From: JAJKJG01 sp036389455
GTDB lineage: Bacteria > Pseudomonadota > Alphaproteobacteria > Rhizobiales > Beijerinckiaceae
NCBI GenBank assembly: GCA_036389455.1
Contig: DASVPW010000218.1
Coordinates: 1-64,000 of the forward strand
Length of the DNA: 64,000 nt
Direction of reading: 5' to 3'
This document shows positions 18,820 through 26,744 of the stretch, in pieces. Each line of letters starts with the position of its first letter. Positions within the stretch are counted from its first letter, which is position 1. The notes beneath the pieces were generated by a model, which was given only the letters and a program-made list of their open reading frames with translations, made no database searches and was not told the DNA's origin. The translations under genes were made by a program, and so were the position numbers.

Positions 18820-19368
18820 TCAGGACGGGTGCGCCGTGATGGAGGCCGGCGCCGTCCATTCGAGCTCGATGTAGAGCGGCGCCGTCTCGATCGGCCTGAA
18901 GCCGAGGCGAAGGTAGAGCTTCAGGGACGGGTCGTTGGCGTCGGCGACCTTGAGACGCACCGGGATCCCGCTTCGAGCCGCCTCGTCCATCAGGGCGCGC
19001 ATGACCGCCGTGCCGAGGCCGCGGTTGCGCCAGGCGGGCACGACGGCGTGGTCGACGATGTGGATGAAGGCGCCGGGGCGGTTCACGACGATGCGCCCGA
19101 CCGGCTCGCCGCCGAGCTCGATGATGTCGAAGCGGGCCCTCGGGAACCGCGTCGCGTAGGTGTCCGTCTGGGCTGCGAACTGCATCCGCATGATCTCTTC
19201 GCGGACCGCCGGGTCGAGGACCACGAGATTCCATTCCGGAGGGCGGGATTGGCAGAACAGCCGGAACCGGAACGCCTGGTCTCCCGGCTCCTCGGGCCGT
19301 AGCCGCAGGAGACCCAGGGGAGAAGGGATCGCGGTGGCGTCCGCCGGACCTTCAGAAAGCGCGCACAT
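18820..19368 (-). CDS. GNAT family N-acetyltransferase
   Basis: This 182-residue acetyltransferase has a GNAT core in the second half: strand GGEPVGRIVVNRPG, then IVDHAVVPAWRNRGLGTAV, which contains the acetyl-CoA pyrophosphate loop R-N-R-G-L-G, and the final YLRLGFRPIE motif. The acceptor is unknown. The ATG at 19368 places the start just inside a divergent intergenic region shared with the DUF6916-like gene, with a 9-bp inverted repeat between. Starts further upstream on the minus strand would run through the neighbour and were rejected. Confidence 0.85.
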   Translation of the reverse strand: MCALSEGPADATAIPSPLGLLRLRPEEPGDQAFRFRLFCQSRPPEWNLVVLDPAVREEIMRMQFAAQTDTYATRFPRARFDIIELGGEPVGRIVVNRPGAFIHIVDHAVVPAWRNRGLGTAVMRALMDEAARSGIPVRLKVADANDPSLKLYLRLGFRPIETAPLYIELEWTAPASITAHPS

Positions 19369-19372
19369 TGCA

Positions 19373-19429
19373 GGGTTGCATCCAGGCTGCTCACCCGTAA
19401 TAGTAGTAATCTGCTTATTAATGCAACCC
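19373..19429. promoter_or_regulatory. Divergent promoter region with 9-bp inverted repeat
   Basis: GGGTTGCAT (19373-19381) and ATGCAACCC (19421-19429) are perfect inverted repeats 39 bases apart, flanking an unusually AT-rich patch for this genome (GTAATAGTAGTAATCTGCT). They sit just outside both divergent start codons (19368 and 19438), so a protein bound to both arms could control both genes. Confidence 0.45.
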
Positions 19430-19437
19430 AGAGTGTC

Positions 19438-19737
19438 ATGGCCGAACAGCTCACGCCCGAGCATTTCCTGCCCCACGTCGACAAGGTCTTCCGTGTCGAG
19501 GGCGGGGTGCACGCGTTCACGCTCGCGCGCATCGAGCAGCGGCGCCTCGAGGACTTCGAGACCGAGATGGTGCTGCGCGAGCCCTTCAACCTGATCTTCC
19601 GCGGTCCTCCCGGCGACGTTCTGCCCGAGGGCCTGTACCGGCTCGCCGTGGAGGGAGGGCCGTCCTTCGAGCTCTACGTCATGCCCGTGCACACGCCGAT
19701 GTGCGACCGCCAGAACTACCAGGCCTCGTTCAACTGA
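19438..19737 (+). CDS. DUF6916-like small protein
   Basis: This 99-residue soluble protein begins AEQLTPEHFLPHVDKVFRVE and ends with YVMPVHTPMCDRQNYQASFN. The pattern of a short N-terminal helix followed by strands ending in a P-x-x-x-x-x-x-x-x-Y-Q-A-x-F/I segment fits proteins annotated DUF6916, often seen near phage-tail-collar-like or receptor proteins, though none is here. Function unknown. ATG at 19438, divergent from the acetyltransferase gene. Confidence 0.7.
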   Translation: MAEQLTPEHFLPHVDKVFRVEGGVHAFTLARIEQRRLEDFETEMVLREPFNLIFRGPPGDVLPEGLYRLAVEGGPSFELYVMPVHTPMCDRQNYQASFN

Positions 19738-19776
19738 TGGATGCCGGTCGGCTCGCGCGGGGGCCGTTCCGCCGGT

Positions 19777-20391
19777 TCAGGGAACGGCGCCTGTCCGGGC
19801 ACCGTCGAGCCGCAGGCTGGCCCGCATCCTGCGCATGACGAGGGCGACCGCGAGGGCGGTCGTCACGAGGCCCGCCCCGAGGAGCGCAAGCTGGGCCGCC
19901 GGGATCTCCGAGCGCTCCACCGCGGCCCGTCCCGTCGCCCCCAGGCTGACGAGCAGCGTCAGCGGCAGCGCCTTCCCGATGAGGGTCGCCGAGCAGAACC
20001 TCGCCATTCCGATGCCGGTGAGGCCCACGCAATAGCTGAGCAGGGCGCCCGGGACGGGCGAGCCCATGCGGAGGAGGCAGACGATCCACCATCCTTCGTG
20101 CTCCACCGCCTCGATGAGGGTGCGAAGCTGCGGCCGGCGCGCCACGACGGCAGCGATCCGGTCCCGGAGCAGGTACCGCGAGAGCAGCGCCGCGGCGACG
20201 GACCCCGCCGTCGCCCCGACGAGGACGGCGGGGGCGGAGGTCAGGCCAAGGGCGATCCCGGCCGCCAGCGCCATCGCCCCCGCCGGGACGAACACGACGA
20301 TCCCGAGAGCCACGGTCGCGGCGAGCATGCCGTGGCCGGCGAGGCCGAACCCGTGGAAATGTTCCGCGAACGTCGCCAGAACCTCGCTCAA
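19777..20391 (-). CDS. VTT/DedA (TVP38/TMEM64) family membrane protein
   Basis: About 204 residues with roughly five or six hydrophobic segments. The central GIALGLTSAPAVLVGATAGS stretch followed by LLRMGSPVPGALLSYCVGLT matches the SNARE-associated/VTT domain, whose members move phospholipids or undecaprenyl-phosphate across the membrane. The start is set at a TTG with a GGAG site nine bases upstream (rightmost base 20391), because no ATG lies near the domain start; longer frames run on into 322 bases of promoter DNA. A second VTT gene lies near 57.6 kb. Confidence 0.8.
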   Translation of the reverse strand: MSEVLATFAEHFHGFGLAGHGMLAATVALGIVVFVPAGAMALAAGIALGLTSAPAVLVGATAGSVAAALLSRYLLRDRIAAVVARRPQLRTLIEAVEHEGWWIVCLLRMGSPVPGALLSYCVGLTGIGMARFCSATLIGKALPLTLLVSLGATGRAAVERSEIPAAQLALLGAGLVTTALAVALVMRRMRASLRLDGARTGAVP

Positions 20392-20713
20392 TCGGATCTC
20401 CGGTGGATTCTCGATGCACTCGCGAGGCGGCCGCCGTCCGACCTGCCGCCCCTTGGAAAGAGTCCCAGAGACAATCGTGAGCGATCTTCCGGAGGGGTGA
20501 CGGGTGTCCGCCGAGGGGCCCTGGTGATGCTTCCGAGCATTGGACAACGTGTTTAAGACTCGGTTAAGTGCATCGGGGCAGCGAGCGGATTGACCGTCGA
20601 TCGCCCTGCCTCCGCAGAGGAAAGCCAAGTCCGGTTCTCCGCCTCGGGCCGAGAGCCGCCGTGATGGATTGAACGCTTTCCGGTAGCGGAAACGAAACCT
20701 GCCTACCGCATCC
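20392..20713. other. Intergenic region between divergent VTT and RTX protease genes
   Basis: These 322 bases hold no convincing gene. They contain a CtrA-type box, TTGACC- and TTGAAC-like -35 candidates near 20590 and 20668, and a short palindrome TTTCCG-GTAG-CGGAAA just before the protease start. Promoters for both divergent genes probably lie here. Confidence 0.5.
20553..20567. promoter_or_regulatory. CtrA-like box (TTAA-N7-TTAA)
   Basis: TTAAGACTCGGTTAA is an exact match to the CtrA spacing and half sites. It lies roughly midway between the VTT gene start (20391, minus) and the RTX protease start (20714, plus), about 150 bases from each, so either could be the target. Confidence 0.45.
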
Positions 20714-22849
20714 TTGGCGTCGTTCAACCCCGAGGACCAGAACTTGCCAGCGACCGCCACCGTCCAGGCCTCAGGCAACCAGGACATCGACGGGCTCCTG
20801 TCGGGAGTCCGCTGGGCCTCCGGCGCCCTGACCTACAGCTTCCCGACGAGCGCGAGCTTCTACGGCACAAGCTACAGCCCGGACAACGAGCCCGGCACGT
20901 TCAGTCCCCTCAACGCGGCCCAGCAGAGCGCGATCCGGGCCGTCCTGTCCATGTACGCGGCGGTGGCCGGCCTGACCTTCACCCAGGCGACCGAGAGCGC
21001 CACGACCCACGGCACCCTGCGCTACGCGATGTCGAGCGCGCCGGACACCGCATGGGGCTACTACCCTTCGAACGACGCCAAGGGGGTCGGCGGCGACGTC
21101 TGGCTGAACAAGACCGACTACAACAACCCGGTCCTCGGCACCTACGCCTTCACGACCCTCATCCACGAGACCGGCCACGCCCTCGGCCTGAAGCACGGGC
21201 ACGAGGCGGACAGCCCCTTCCCGGCCCTGCCGTCCGGGCACGATTCGCTCGAATACTCGGTGATGACGTACCGCTCCTACGTCGGGGACCCGCTCACGGC
21301 CGGCGGCTACACCCTCGAGCAGGGCGGCTACCCGCAGTCGCTGATGATGGACGACATCGCGGCCCTGCAATTCATGTACGGGGCGAACTTCGCGACGAAC
21401 GCCGGCAACACCGTCTACTCCTGGAGCCCGACCACCGGGGAGGCCTTCGTCAACGGCGCCAGCCGGGGCCGGCCCTATGCCAACAAGGTTTTCGAGACCG
21501 TCTGGGACGGCGGCGGCGTCGACACCTACGACTTCTCGAACTACGCCGCGGGCGTGGTCGTGAGCCTCGCCCCGGGCGGCTGGACGACTGTCTCGACGGC
21601 GCAGCTCTCGCATCTCGACTACTACGACGGGAACACGCACCTCGCGGCCGGCAACGTCGCCAACGCCCTCCTCTACAACGGCGACCTCCGCTCGCTCATC
21701 GAGAACGCCAACGGCGGCGCCGGCAGCGACGCGATCGTCGGCAACGTCGCCGCGAACGTCCTCGCCGGGCTCGCCGGCAGCGACACCCTCGACGGGGGCG
21801 CCGGCGCCGACACCCTCCTCGGTGGCGACGGCAACGACCGGCTCATCGGAGCCCTCGGGGACGACTCGGTCGACGGCGGCCTGGGCGACGACACCATCGT
21901 CTTCGGCGGCAACCGGGCTTCCTACGCCATCGTCCAGAACGGCGGCCAATTCGACGTCACGGGTCCCGACGGCCACGACGTCGTCGTCGGCGTCGAGCAT
22001 TTCGCCTTCACCGACCAGACCGTCGACGCCGCCAATCTCATTCCCCCGCCGCCACCCCCGCCTCCGCCTCCTCCGCCTCCTCCGCCGTCCCCCGACCTGA
22101 CCCTCGCCGGGACGGCGGGCCCCGACACGCTCATCGGCGGCGCCGGCAACGACAGCGTCTTCGGCGGCGACAGCAGCGACTACCTGAACACGGGCGCCGG
22201 CGACGACCTCGTCTTCGGCGACGCCGGCGACGACACCCTCCTGGCCGAGACCGGCAACGACTACCTCAACGGCGGCGCCGGGGCCGACCTGATCATGGGC
22301 GGTGCCGGCAGCGACACGGTCCTGGGCGGCGACGGCAACGACTATGTCAACGGCAGCGACGGGGACGACCTCGTCTTCGGCGGCGACGGCGACGATATCG
22401 TGGTCGGAGAGCTCGGCAACGACTACCTCAATGGCGAGAACGGGAACAACATCGTCTTCGGCGGCGACGGGAGCGACACCGTCATCGGTGGCTACGGCGA
22501 CGACTATCTCGACGGCGGCGCCGGCAACGACATCCTGACGGGAGGGATCGGCAACGACACCCTCTTCGCGAGCTCCGGCGACGACTACCTCCAGGGAGAC
22601 GCGGGCAACGACGTCTTCGTCTTCGAGGGCAGCTTCGGGAAGAGCCTGGTCATCGACTTCACGTCGGCTCCGGGCAACAACGACGTCATCCAGTTCAAGG
22701 GCGGCGTCTTCAAGGACTTGGCCGACGTCATGGCGCACGCGGTGCAGGATGCCACCAACGTCGTGATCACGAGCGCCGCAGGCGACACGCTGACCCTGGC
22801 GAACGTGACGAAGTCGAGCCTGACCATCGACGACTTCGTGTTCGGGTGA
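20714..22849 (+). CDS. Serralysin-like RTX metalloprotease (peptidase M10)
   Basis: The 711-residue protein has an N-terminal metzincin domain with the zinc motif HETGHALGLKH at residues 151-161 and a Met-turn SVMTYRSY at 182-189, as in serralysins. RTX calcium-binding nonapeptides (GGxGxDxLx) occupy about 335-395 and, after a run of fifteen prolines (about 444-458), about 465-640. A C-terminal FVFEGSFGKSLVIDF ... DDFVFG segment resembles the type I secretion signal of such proteins. There is no N-terminal signal, consistent with type I secretion; no secretion genes are in the window. The TTG start is the first usable codon after a purine-rich stretch and is uncertain by some residues. Confidence 0.9.
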   Translation: MASFNPEDQNLPATATVQASGNQDIDGLLSGVRWASGALTYSFPTSASFYGTSYSPDNEPGTFSPLNAAQQSAIRAVLSMYAAVAGLTFTQATESATTHGTLRYAMSSAPDTAWGYYPSNDAKGVGGDVWLNKTDYNNPVLGTYAFTTLIHETGHALGLKHGHEADSPFPALPSGHDSLEYSVMTYRSYVGDPLTAGGYTLEQGGYPQSLMMDDIAALQFMYGANFATNAGNTVYSWSPTTGEAFVNGASRGRPYANKVFETVWDGGGVDTYDFSNYAAGVVVSLAPGGWTTVSTAQLSHLDYYDGNTHLAAGNVANALLYNGDLRSLIENANGGAGSDAIVGNVAANVLAGLAGSDTLDGGAGADTLLGGDGNDRLIGALGDDSVDGGLGDDTIVFGGNRASYAIVQNGGQFDVTGPDGHDVVVGVEHFAFTDQTVDAANLIPPPPPPPPPPPPPPPSPDLTLAGTAGPDTLIGGAGNDSVFGGDSSDYLNTGAGDDLVFGDAGDDTLLAETGNDYLNGGAGADLIMGGAGSDTVLGGDGNDYVNGSDGDDLVFGGDGDDIVVGELGNDYLNGENGNNIVFGGDGSDTVIGGYGDDYLDGGAGNDILTGGIGNDTLFASSGDDYLQGDAGNDVFVFEGSFGKSLVIDFTSAPGNNDVIQFKGGVFKDLADVMAHAVQDATNVVITSAAGDTLTLANVTKSSLTIDDFVFG
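22175..22579 (+). repeat. Five tandem 81-bp units inside the RTX region
   Basis: Within the second RTX block, three nonapeptides form a 27-residue unit repeated five times in register: units begin SDYLN, NDYLN, NDYVN, NDYLN and DDYLD at 22175, 22256, 22337, 22418 and 22499, with a partial sixth (DDYLQ) at 22580. The DNA units are diverged, but the DYLN signature recurs every 81 bases. Confidence 0.8.
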
Positions 22850-22967
22850 CCGCAAGGCGCGGGCGGGGGCCGCCAAGCGGCTTGTCCCGGCCCGCGGATC
22901 GCGATAGCCCGCTCGCGGGTCCGATGTCCGGCCAAGGCCGAGGTTCGGGCCCGACCAGCGAGCCGCC

Positions 22968-24134
22968 ATGTCCCTGCCGCGCATCAGCGTCGTCGTCCCG
23001 TCGCTCAACCAGGCCGCGTTCCTGGGCGAGGCGCTCGACAGCGTCCTGTCCCAGGGCTACCCCGACCTCGAGCTGATCGTGATGGACGGCGGCTCCACCG
23101 ACGGCAGCCTCGAGATCATTCGCGCCTACGAGCCGCGCCTCGCGTTTTGGCACAGCGGGCCGGACGGGGGGCAGTCGGCGGCGATCAACAGGGGGGTGGA
23201 ACGCTCGACGGGCGACATCGTCTGCTGGCTGAACTCGGACGACCTGTTCTGCGCCGGCGCCCTCATGCACGTCGGGCGCGCGGCGGCCGAGCACCCCGGC
23301 TTCGGGCTCTACGTCGGCAACGGGTTCCGCCTCGACCACGCGACCGGAGAGCGGACGCCCTATTGCCGGCGCCCGCTCGCGATGAGCCGGCGGGCGCTGC
23401 GGGAAGGCGGCGCCTACATCCACCAGCCCTCCACCTTCTTTTCCCGCGCCGCTTGGAACCGCGTCGGCGGCCTCGACGAGCGGCTGAAGTACTGCATGGA
23501 CTGGGACATCATCCTGCGGGTGGCGGACCTCTTCCCGACGGTGCTGATCGAGGAGTTCCTCGCGGTCACCCGCGAGTACGACGACACCAAGACGGCGTCC
23601 GGCGGCATGGCGCGGGCGGACGAGATCAGGCGGATGATCGAGGCCAACACCGGCCGGCAGCTGTCGACCGGCGCCGCGATCTTCCTGATCGAGGCGATGC
23701 TCCACCCGGACGCCGCCGGCCGCCTCGGCCCGCGCTTCTTCCGCCACCTGTCGCTCGCCCGGAACGAGGCCGCGCAGCGCCTCTCGGAGATCACCGGCAC
23801 GCCCGACTGCTTCCCGGCGGCGTCGGACCCGGGCGACGTGACCTGGGGAGCGCCGGCCGAAGGCCCGCGGGAGGCTGCCCCGCCGGCGCCGTTCCCGGCA
23901 CCGGCCCTGAAGCGGCTCTGGGCCGGGCGGCCCCGCGGCCTGCTCTACCGTCTCGCCACGGGCGCGGTCGTCTCGGCCGCCACGCTCGGGCTGTGCAGCC
24001 GCGACGCCGCCCTGGCGCAGCTCCGCAAGTGGCACGCCGAAGGCCTGTTTCCCGGGGGGCGCAAGGGACGGGATCCTTCCGTCTCGATCGATCCCGGGGC
24101 GGCTCAGGGCGCGAGGCGGCCGATCGACAGGTAG
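22968..24134 (+). CDS. Family 2 glycosyltransferase
   Basis: The 388-residue protein has an N-terminal GT-A domain: ISVVVPSLNQAAFLGEAL at 6-23, the nucleotide-binding DGGSTDGS at 43-50, and WLNSDDLF near 86-93 carrying the metal-binding acidic pair. A CMDWDIILRV segment near 180 matches the acceptor/catalytic D-region of GT2. The C-terminal 100 residues are unusual (Ala/Pro-rich then an amphipathic stretch) and may serve for membrane contact. Its 3' end overlaps the convergent glycosyltransferase gene by 31 bases. It opens the polysaccharide region. Confidence 0.9.
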   Translation: MSLPRISVVVPSLNQAAFLGEALDSVLSQGYPDLELIVMDGGSTDGSLEIIRAYEPRLAFWHSGPDGGQSAAINRGVERSTGDIVCWLNSDDLFCAGALMHVGRAAAEHPGFGLYVGNGFRLDHATGERTPYCRRPLAMSRRALREGGAYIHQPSTFFSRAAWNRVGGLDERLKYCMDWDIILRVADLFPTVLIEEFLAVTREYDDTKTASGGMARADEIRRMIEANTGRQLSTGAAIFLIEAMLHPDAAGRLGPRFFRHLSLARNEAAQRLSEITGTPDCFPAASDPGDVTWGAPAEGPREAAPPAPFPAPALKRLWAGRPRGLLYRLATGAVVSAATLGLCSRDAALAQLRKWHAEGLFPGGRKGRDPSVSIDPGAAQGARRPIDR

Positions 24135-25114
24135 ACGAGCCGCTTCATCTCCTGGCGGGTGCGCGTCACCATGTCGAGGATGAGCCCGGCGAAGAAGCTC
24201 AGCACGCCGAGGATCACGAGGCCGATGCTGAGCACCGCCGTCGGCAGGCGCGGCACGAGGCCGGTCTCGAGGTAGGTCGCGACGACCGGCGCGCCGAGCG
24301 CGATGCCGCAGAGGCCCACGACGAGGCCGAGGATGCCGAAGAACTGCAGCGGGCGCTCGTCCTTCACGAGGCGCGCGATCAGCTTGAGGATGCGGAAGCC
24401 GTCGCGCCAGGTGCTGAGCTTCGAGACCGAGCCCTCCGGGCGCTCCTTGTAGGCGGTCTCGATCTCGCCGCACGGCATGCGCAGCTCGAGCGCGTGGACC
24501 GCGAGCTCGGTCTCGGTCTCGAAGCCGCTCGACATCGCCGGGAACGACTTCACGAACCGCGCCGAGAGCGCCTTGTAGCCGGACAGCATGTCGGTGAACT
24601 GCCGCCCGAAGATGATGCGCACGAGCTCGGTCAGGGCATAGTTGCCGAAGCGGTGGCCAGGGCGGTAGGCGGCGGCGGCCGTCGAGACCCGCGCCCCGTT
24701 GACGAAGTCGAGGCCGTTGTCGACGAGCTCGGCGACGAGGCGCGGCGCCGCCGCCACCTCGTAGGTGTCGTCGCCGTCGACGAGGACGTAGACGTCGGCG
24801 TCGATGTCCGCGAACATGCGGCGCACGACGTTGCCCTTGCCCTGACGGCGCTCGAAGCGCACGACCGCGCCCGCCGCCCGCGCGGCCTCGGCCGTGCCGT
24901 CCCCCGAGTTGTTGTCGTAGACGTAGACGACGGCCTGCGGCAGGGCCTCGCGGAACCCCCGCACCACGGCCGCGATCGTCAGCGCCTCGTTGTAGCAGGG
25001 CACAAGCACCGCGATCCGCGGGGCGGCCCCCGCCTCCCCGGCAAGTCGCGCCGGCGGCTCGGGACGGCCGAGGTCGGTTTGGGTGAGGGGCTTGGCTTGC
25101 ACGACGCGGTCCAC
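24104..25114 (-). CDS. DPM-like family 2 glycosyltransferase with C-terminal membrane helices
   Basis: The catalytic domain begins IAVLVPCYNEALTIAAVV, with YDNNSGDGT and VLVDGDDTY acidic motifs, and the C-terminal part has two membrane helices (GILGLVVGLCGIALGAP and VLSIGLVILGVLSFFAGLIL). This is the layout of polyprenyl-phosphate sugar transferases (dolichyl-phosphate mannose synthase-like), which load mannose or other sugars onto a lipid carrier at the inner membrane. The GTG at 25114 is chosen because it leaves about 80 bases for divergent promoters; in-frame starts up to 25222 exist but would overlap the neighbour. About 336 residues. Confidence 0.85.
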   Translation of the reverse strand: MDRVVQAKPLTQTDLGRPEPPARLAGEAGAAPRIAVLVPCYNEALTIAAVVRGFREALPQAVVYVYDNNSGDGTAEAARAAGAVVRFERRQGKGNVVRRMFADIDADVYVLVDGDDTYEVAAAPRLVAELVDNGLDFVNGARVSTAAAAYRPGHRFGNYALTELVRIIFGRQFTDMLSGYKALSARFVKSFPAMSSGFETETELAVHALELRMPCGEIETAYKERPEGSVSKLSTWRDGFRILKLIARLVKDERPLQFFGILGLVVGLCGIALGAPVVATYLETGLVPRLPTAVLSIGLVILGVLSFFAGLILDMVTRTRQEMKRLVYLSIGRLAP

Positions 25115-25194
25115 GGGAAAATGCCGGTCCGGCTTATCCGTGGATTTCTCTCCCTGTAAAGCTCCGCCAATTCGGGTCGGGAGCCCATGCTCCC

Positions 25195-26730
25195 ATGCGA
25201 GGGTTCGGTATGAAGCGTTCAAGGCACGTCATCTTGCTTGTTGTTCCGGCACTCGTCGCAGCGATCGGGCTGTACTCGATGCGGCTTATCCTGCCGGTGT
25301 ACGTCGGGAACAACATTTACGGCTACGACCCGGCCTATGTGTATCTTCTCAACGGCGTTTCCATCTTCCTCGGGCTCCCGCCGGCCCACATCGACCATCC
25401 GGGCACGCCGGCGCAGGTCGTGACGGCGGTCGTCGCCGGCCTGTGGTGGTCGTTGTTCGAGCAAATACCCGGGAGCTTGCTGGACGCCGCCGTTGCCGAC
25501 CCGGAGAAATACGTCCGGGTCATGGGCATCTTCTTCCTGGGCTGCAACGTCGTCGCGAACTGGTTCCTGGGCCACCGCGTCTCCGTCGCGGCCGCGAGCC
25601 TGCCGGTCGGGGTCGTCGCGCAGACCGGGCCGCTGTTCCTCGGACTGTTGGCGCCGCATCTCGCCTACTTGGCCCCGGAGGCGATGCTCCTTGCCCTGGC
25701 GATGGTCATCCTTGGTCTCTTGTCCGGCGCGATGTTCAGGCCCGAGTCGAACGGGCCGCGGCTCGGAGCGTCGCTTGCGGCCGGGGCCTTAGGCGGAGTC
25801 GGCCTGGCCACCAAGGTAACCTTCGCACCCATGCTGGCGATCCTGTTCGTCATCCCGCGGGATCGCCGACTGCTGGCCTGTTTGCTGGCGGCGTTCGTCG
25901 CCGTGATCGTGAGCCTGCTGCCCGTGTACGATTACGCCGGCGCAATCGTCCGATGGTTTCTCGCGCTTGCGACGCACAAGGGTCGTTACGGAGTCGGAGA
26001 ACGCGGGATCGTGGACGTCCCGGTCATTGTGGCGCAGCTGAAGAAGACATGGGAGGCCGTGCCGATCATCTACATCGGGCTGCTTGCCGCAGCGGCAGCC
26101 TCATTGTTGCATTTTGGCCGAGTTTCGCTGGCCGTCTTCGTCGCCTTTGCATTGACGTTCTGTCTGGCGTTGAAGCCGACGCAGCCGCATTACTTCATAT
26201 CCATCGTTCCGCTTTCGGCGGTGGTTTTGGCCTGGCTCCTCAGCGCCGCTCGGGCCGGAGCTCGTCTATCAAGCTCCCTGACTGTCCTCGCCATCTGCCT
26301 CGGTGGCCTGTGGAGCGGCGTGACGCTTCACGCCCTGAAGGCCGAGCGGGCCGCCCGCAGCGCGGAGGTGCGGGAGCTCGAGAAGATCATCATCCGCTAC
26401 CCGGGCGCCAGGATCATCGGGGCTTATCCGGTGCCGGAATGGACCTACGCGCTCAATTTCGCGCTCGGCTACACCTCGTTCCCCTTCAGGCTCGAGGCGA
26501 GCGTCAAAATCCCCTCGGACATCAGCTACCACCTGGGCGGCTCTCTGGTCTGGGTGTCGGCAGGGTACGGGCCTATCCGGTTCCTCACGCCTTATCTGGC
26601 CGCCGGGCGGCCCATCCTGCTCGTTTTCCCGAGCCAAATCCCCTTCGACCGCTTCGAATGCGAAGAGCCAGTCTGGAGCAGCGAGACGCTCCACGTCTGC
26701 CGCGTGCTGAAGGTCCTGGACCAGGAGTAA
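25195..26730 (+). CDS. Polytopic membrane protein, possible GT-C glycosyltransferase
   Basis: This 511-residue protein has about ten to eleven hydrophobic segments and a soluble C-terminal domain (about 390-511). The first extracytoplasmic loop carries acidic/aromatic residues (YGYDPAYVYLLNG and HIDHPGTP), the position where GT-C enzymes that use lipid-linked sugars hold their catalytic Asp. The divergent DPM-like gene would supply such a donor. No exact family was recognised. The ATG at 25195 may be replaced by one at 25210. Its base composition looks a little less GC-rich than the left half of the window. Confidence 0.7.
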   Translation: MRGFGMKRSRHVILLVVPALVAAIGLYSMRLILPVYVGNNIYGYDPAYVYLLNGVSIFLGLPPAHIDHPGTPAQVVTAVVAGLWWSLFEQIPGSLLDAAVADPEKYVRVMGIFFLGCNVVANWFLGHRVSVAAASLPVGVVAQTGPLFLGLLAPHLAYLAPEAMLLALAMVILGLLSGAMFRPESNGPRLGASLAAGALGGVGLATKVTFAPMLAILFVIPRDRRLLACLLAAFVAVIVSLLPVYDYAGAIVRWFLALATHKGRYGVGERGIVDVPVIVAQLKKTWEAVPIIYIGLLAAAAASLLHFGRVSLAVFVAFALTFCLALKPTQPHYFISIVPLSAVVLAWLLSAARAGARLSSSLTVLAICLGGLWSGVTLHALKAERAARSAEVRELEKIIIRYPGARIIGAYPVPEWTYALNFALGYTSFPFRLEASVKIPSDISYHLGGSLVWVSAGYGPIRFLTPYLAAGRPILLVFPSQIPFDRFECEEPVWSSETLHVCRVLKVLDQE

Positions 26731-26744
26731 TCGCCCGCCCGGCC

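Noticed and set aside
22043..22093. Proline-codon run as a possible CRISPR or simple-sequence switch
   Set aside because: The repeats are mixed CCG/CCT/CCC codons without a fixed unit or spacers, and a change in length would stay in frame; it is a proline linker.
20771..23008. Long minus-strand frame antisense to the RTX protease
   Set aside because: Its Val/Ala/Glu-rich repetitive translation is the mirror of the RTX codons on the other strand; no motif or ribosome site supports it.
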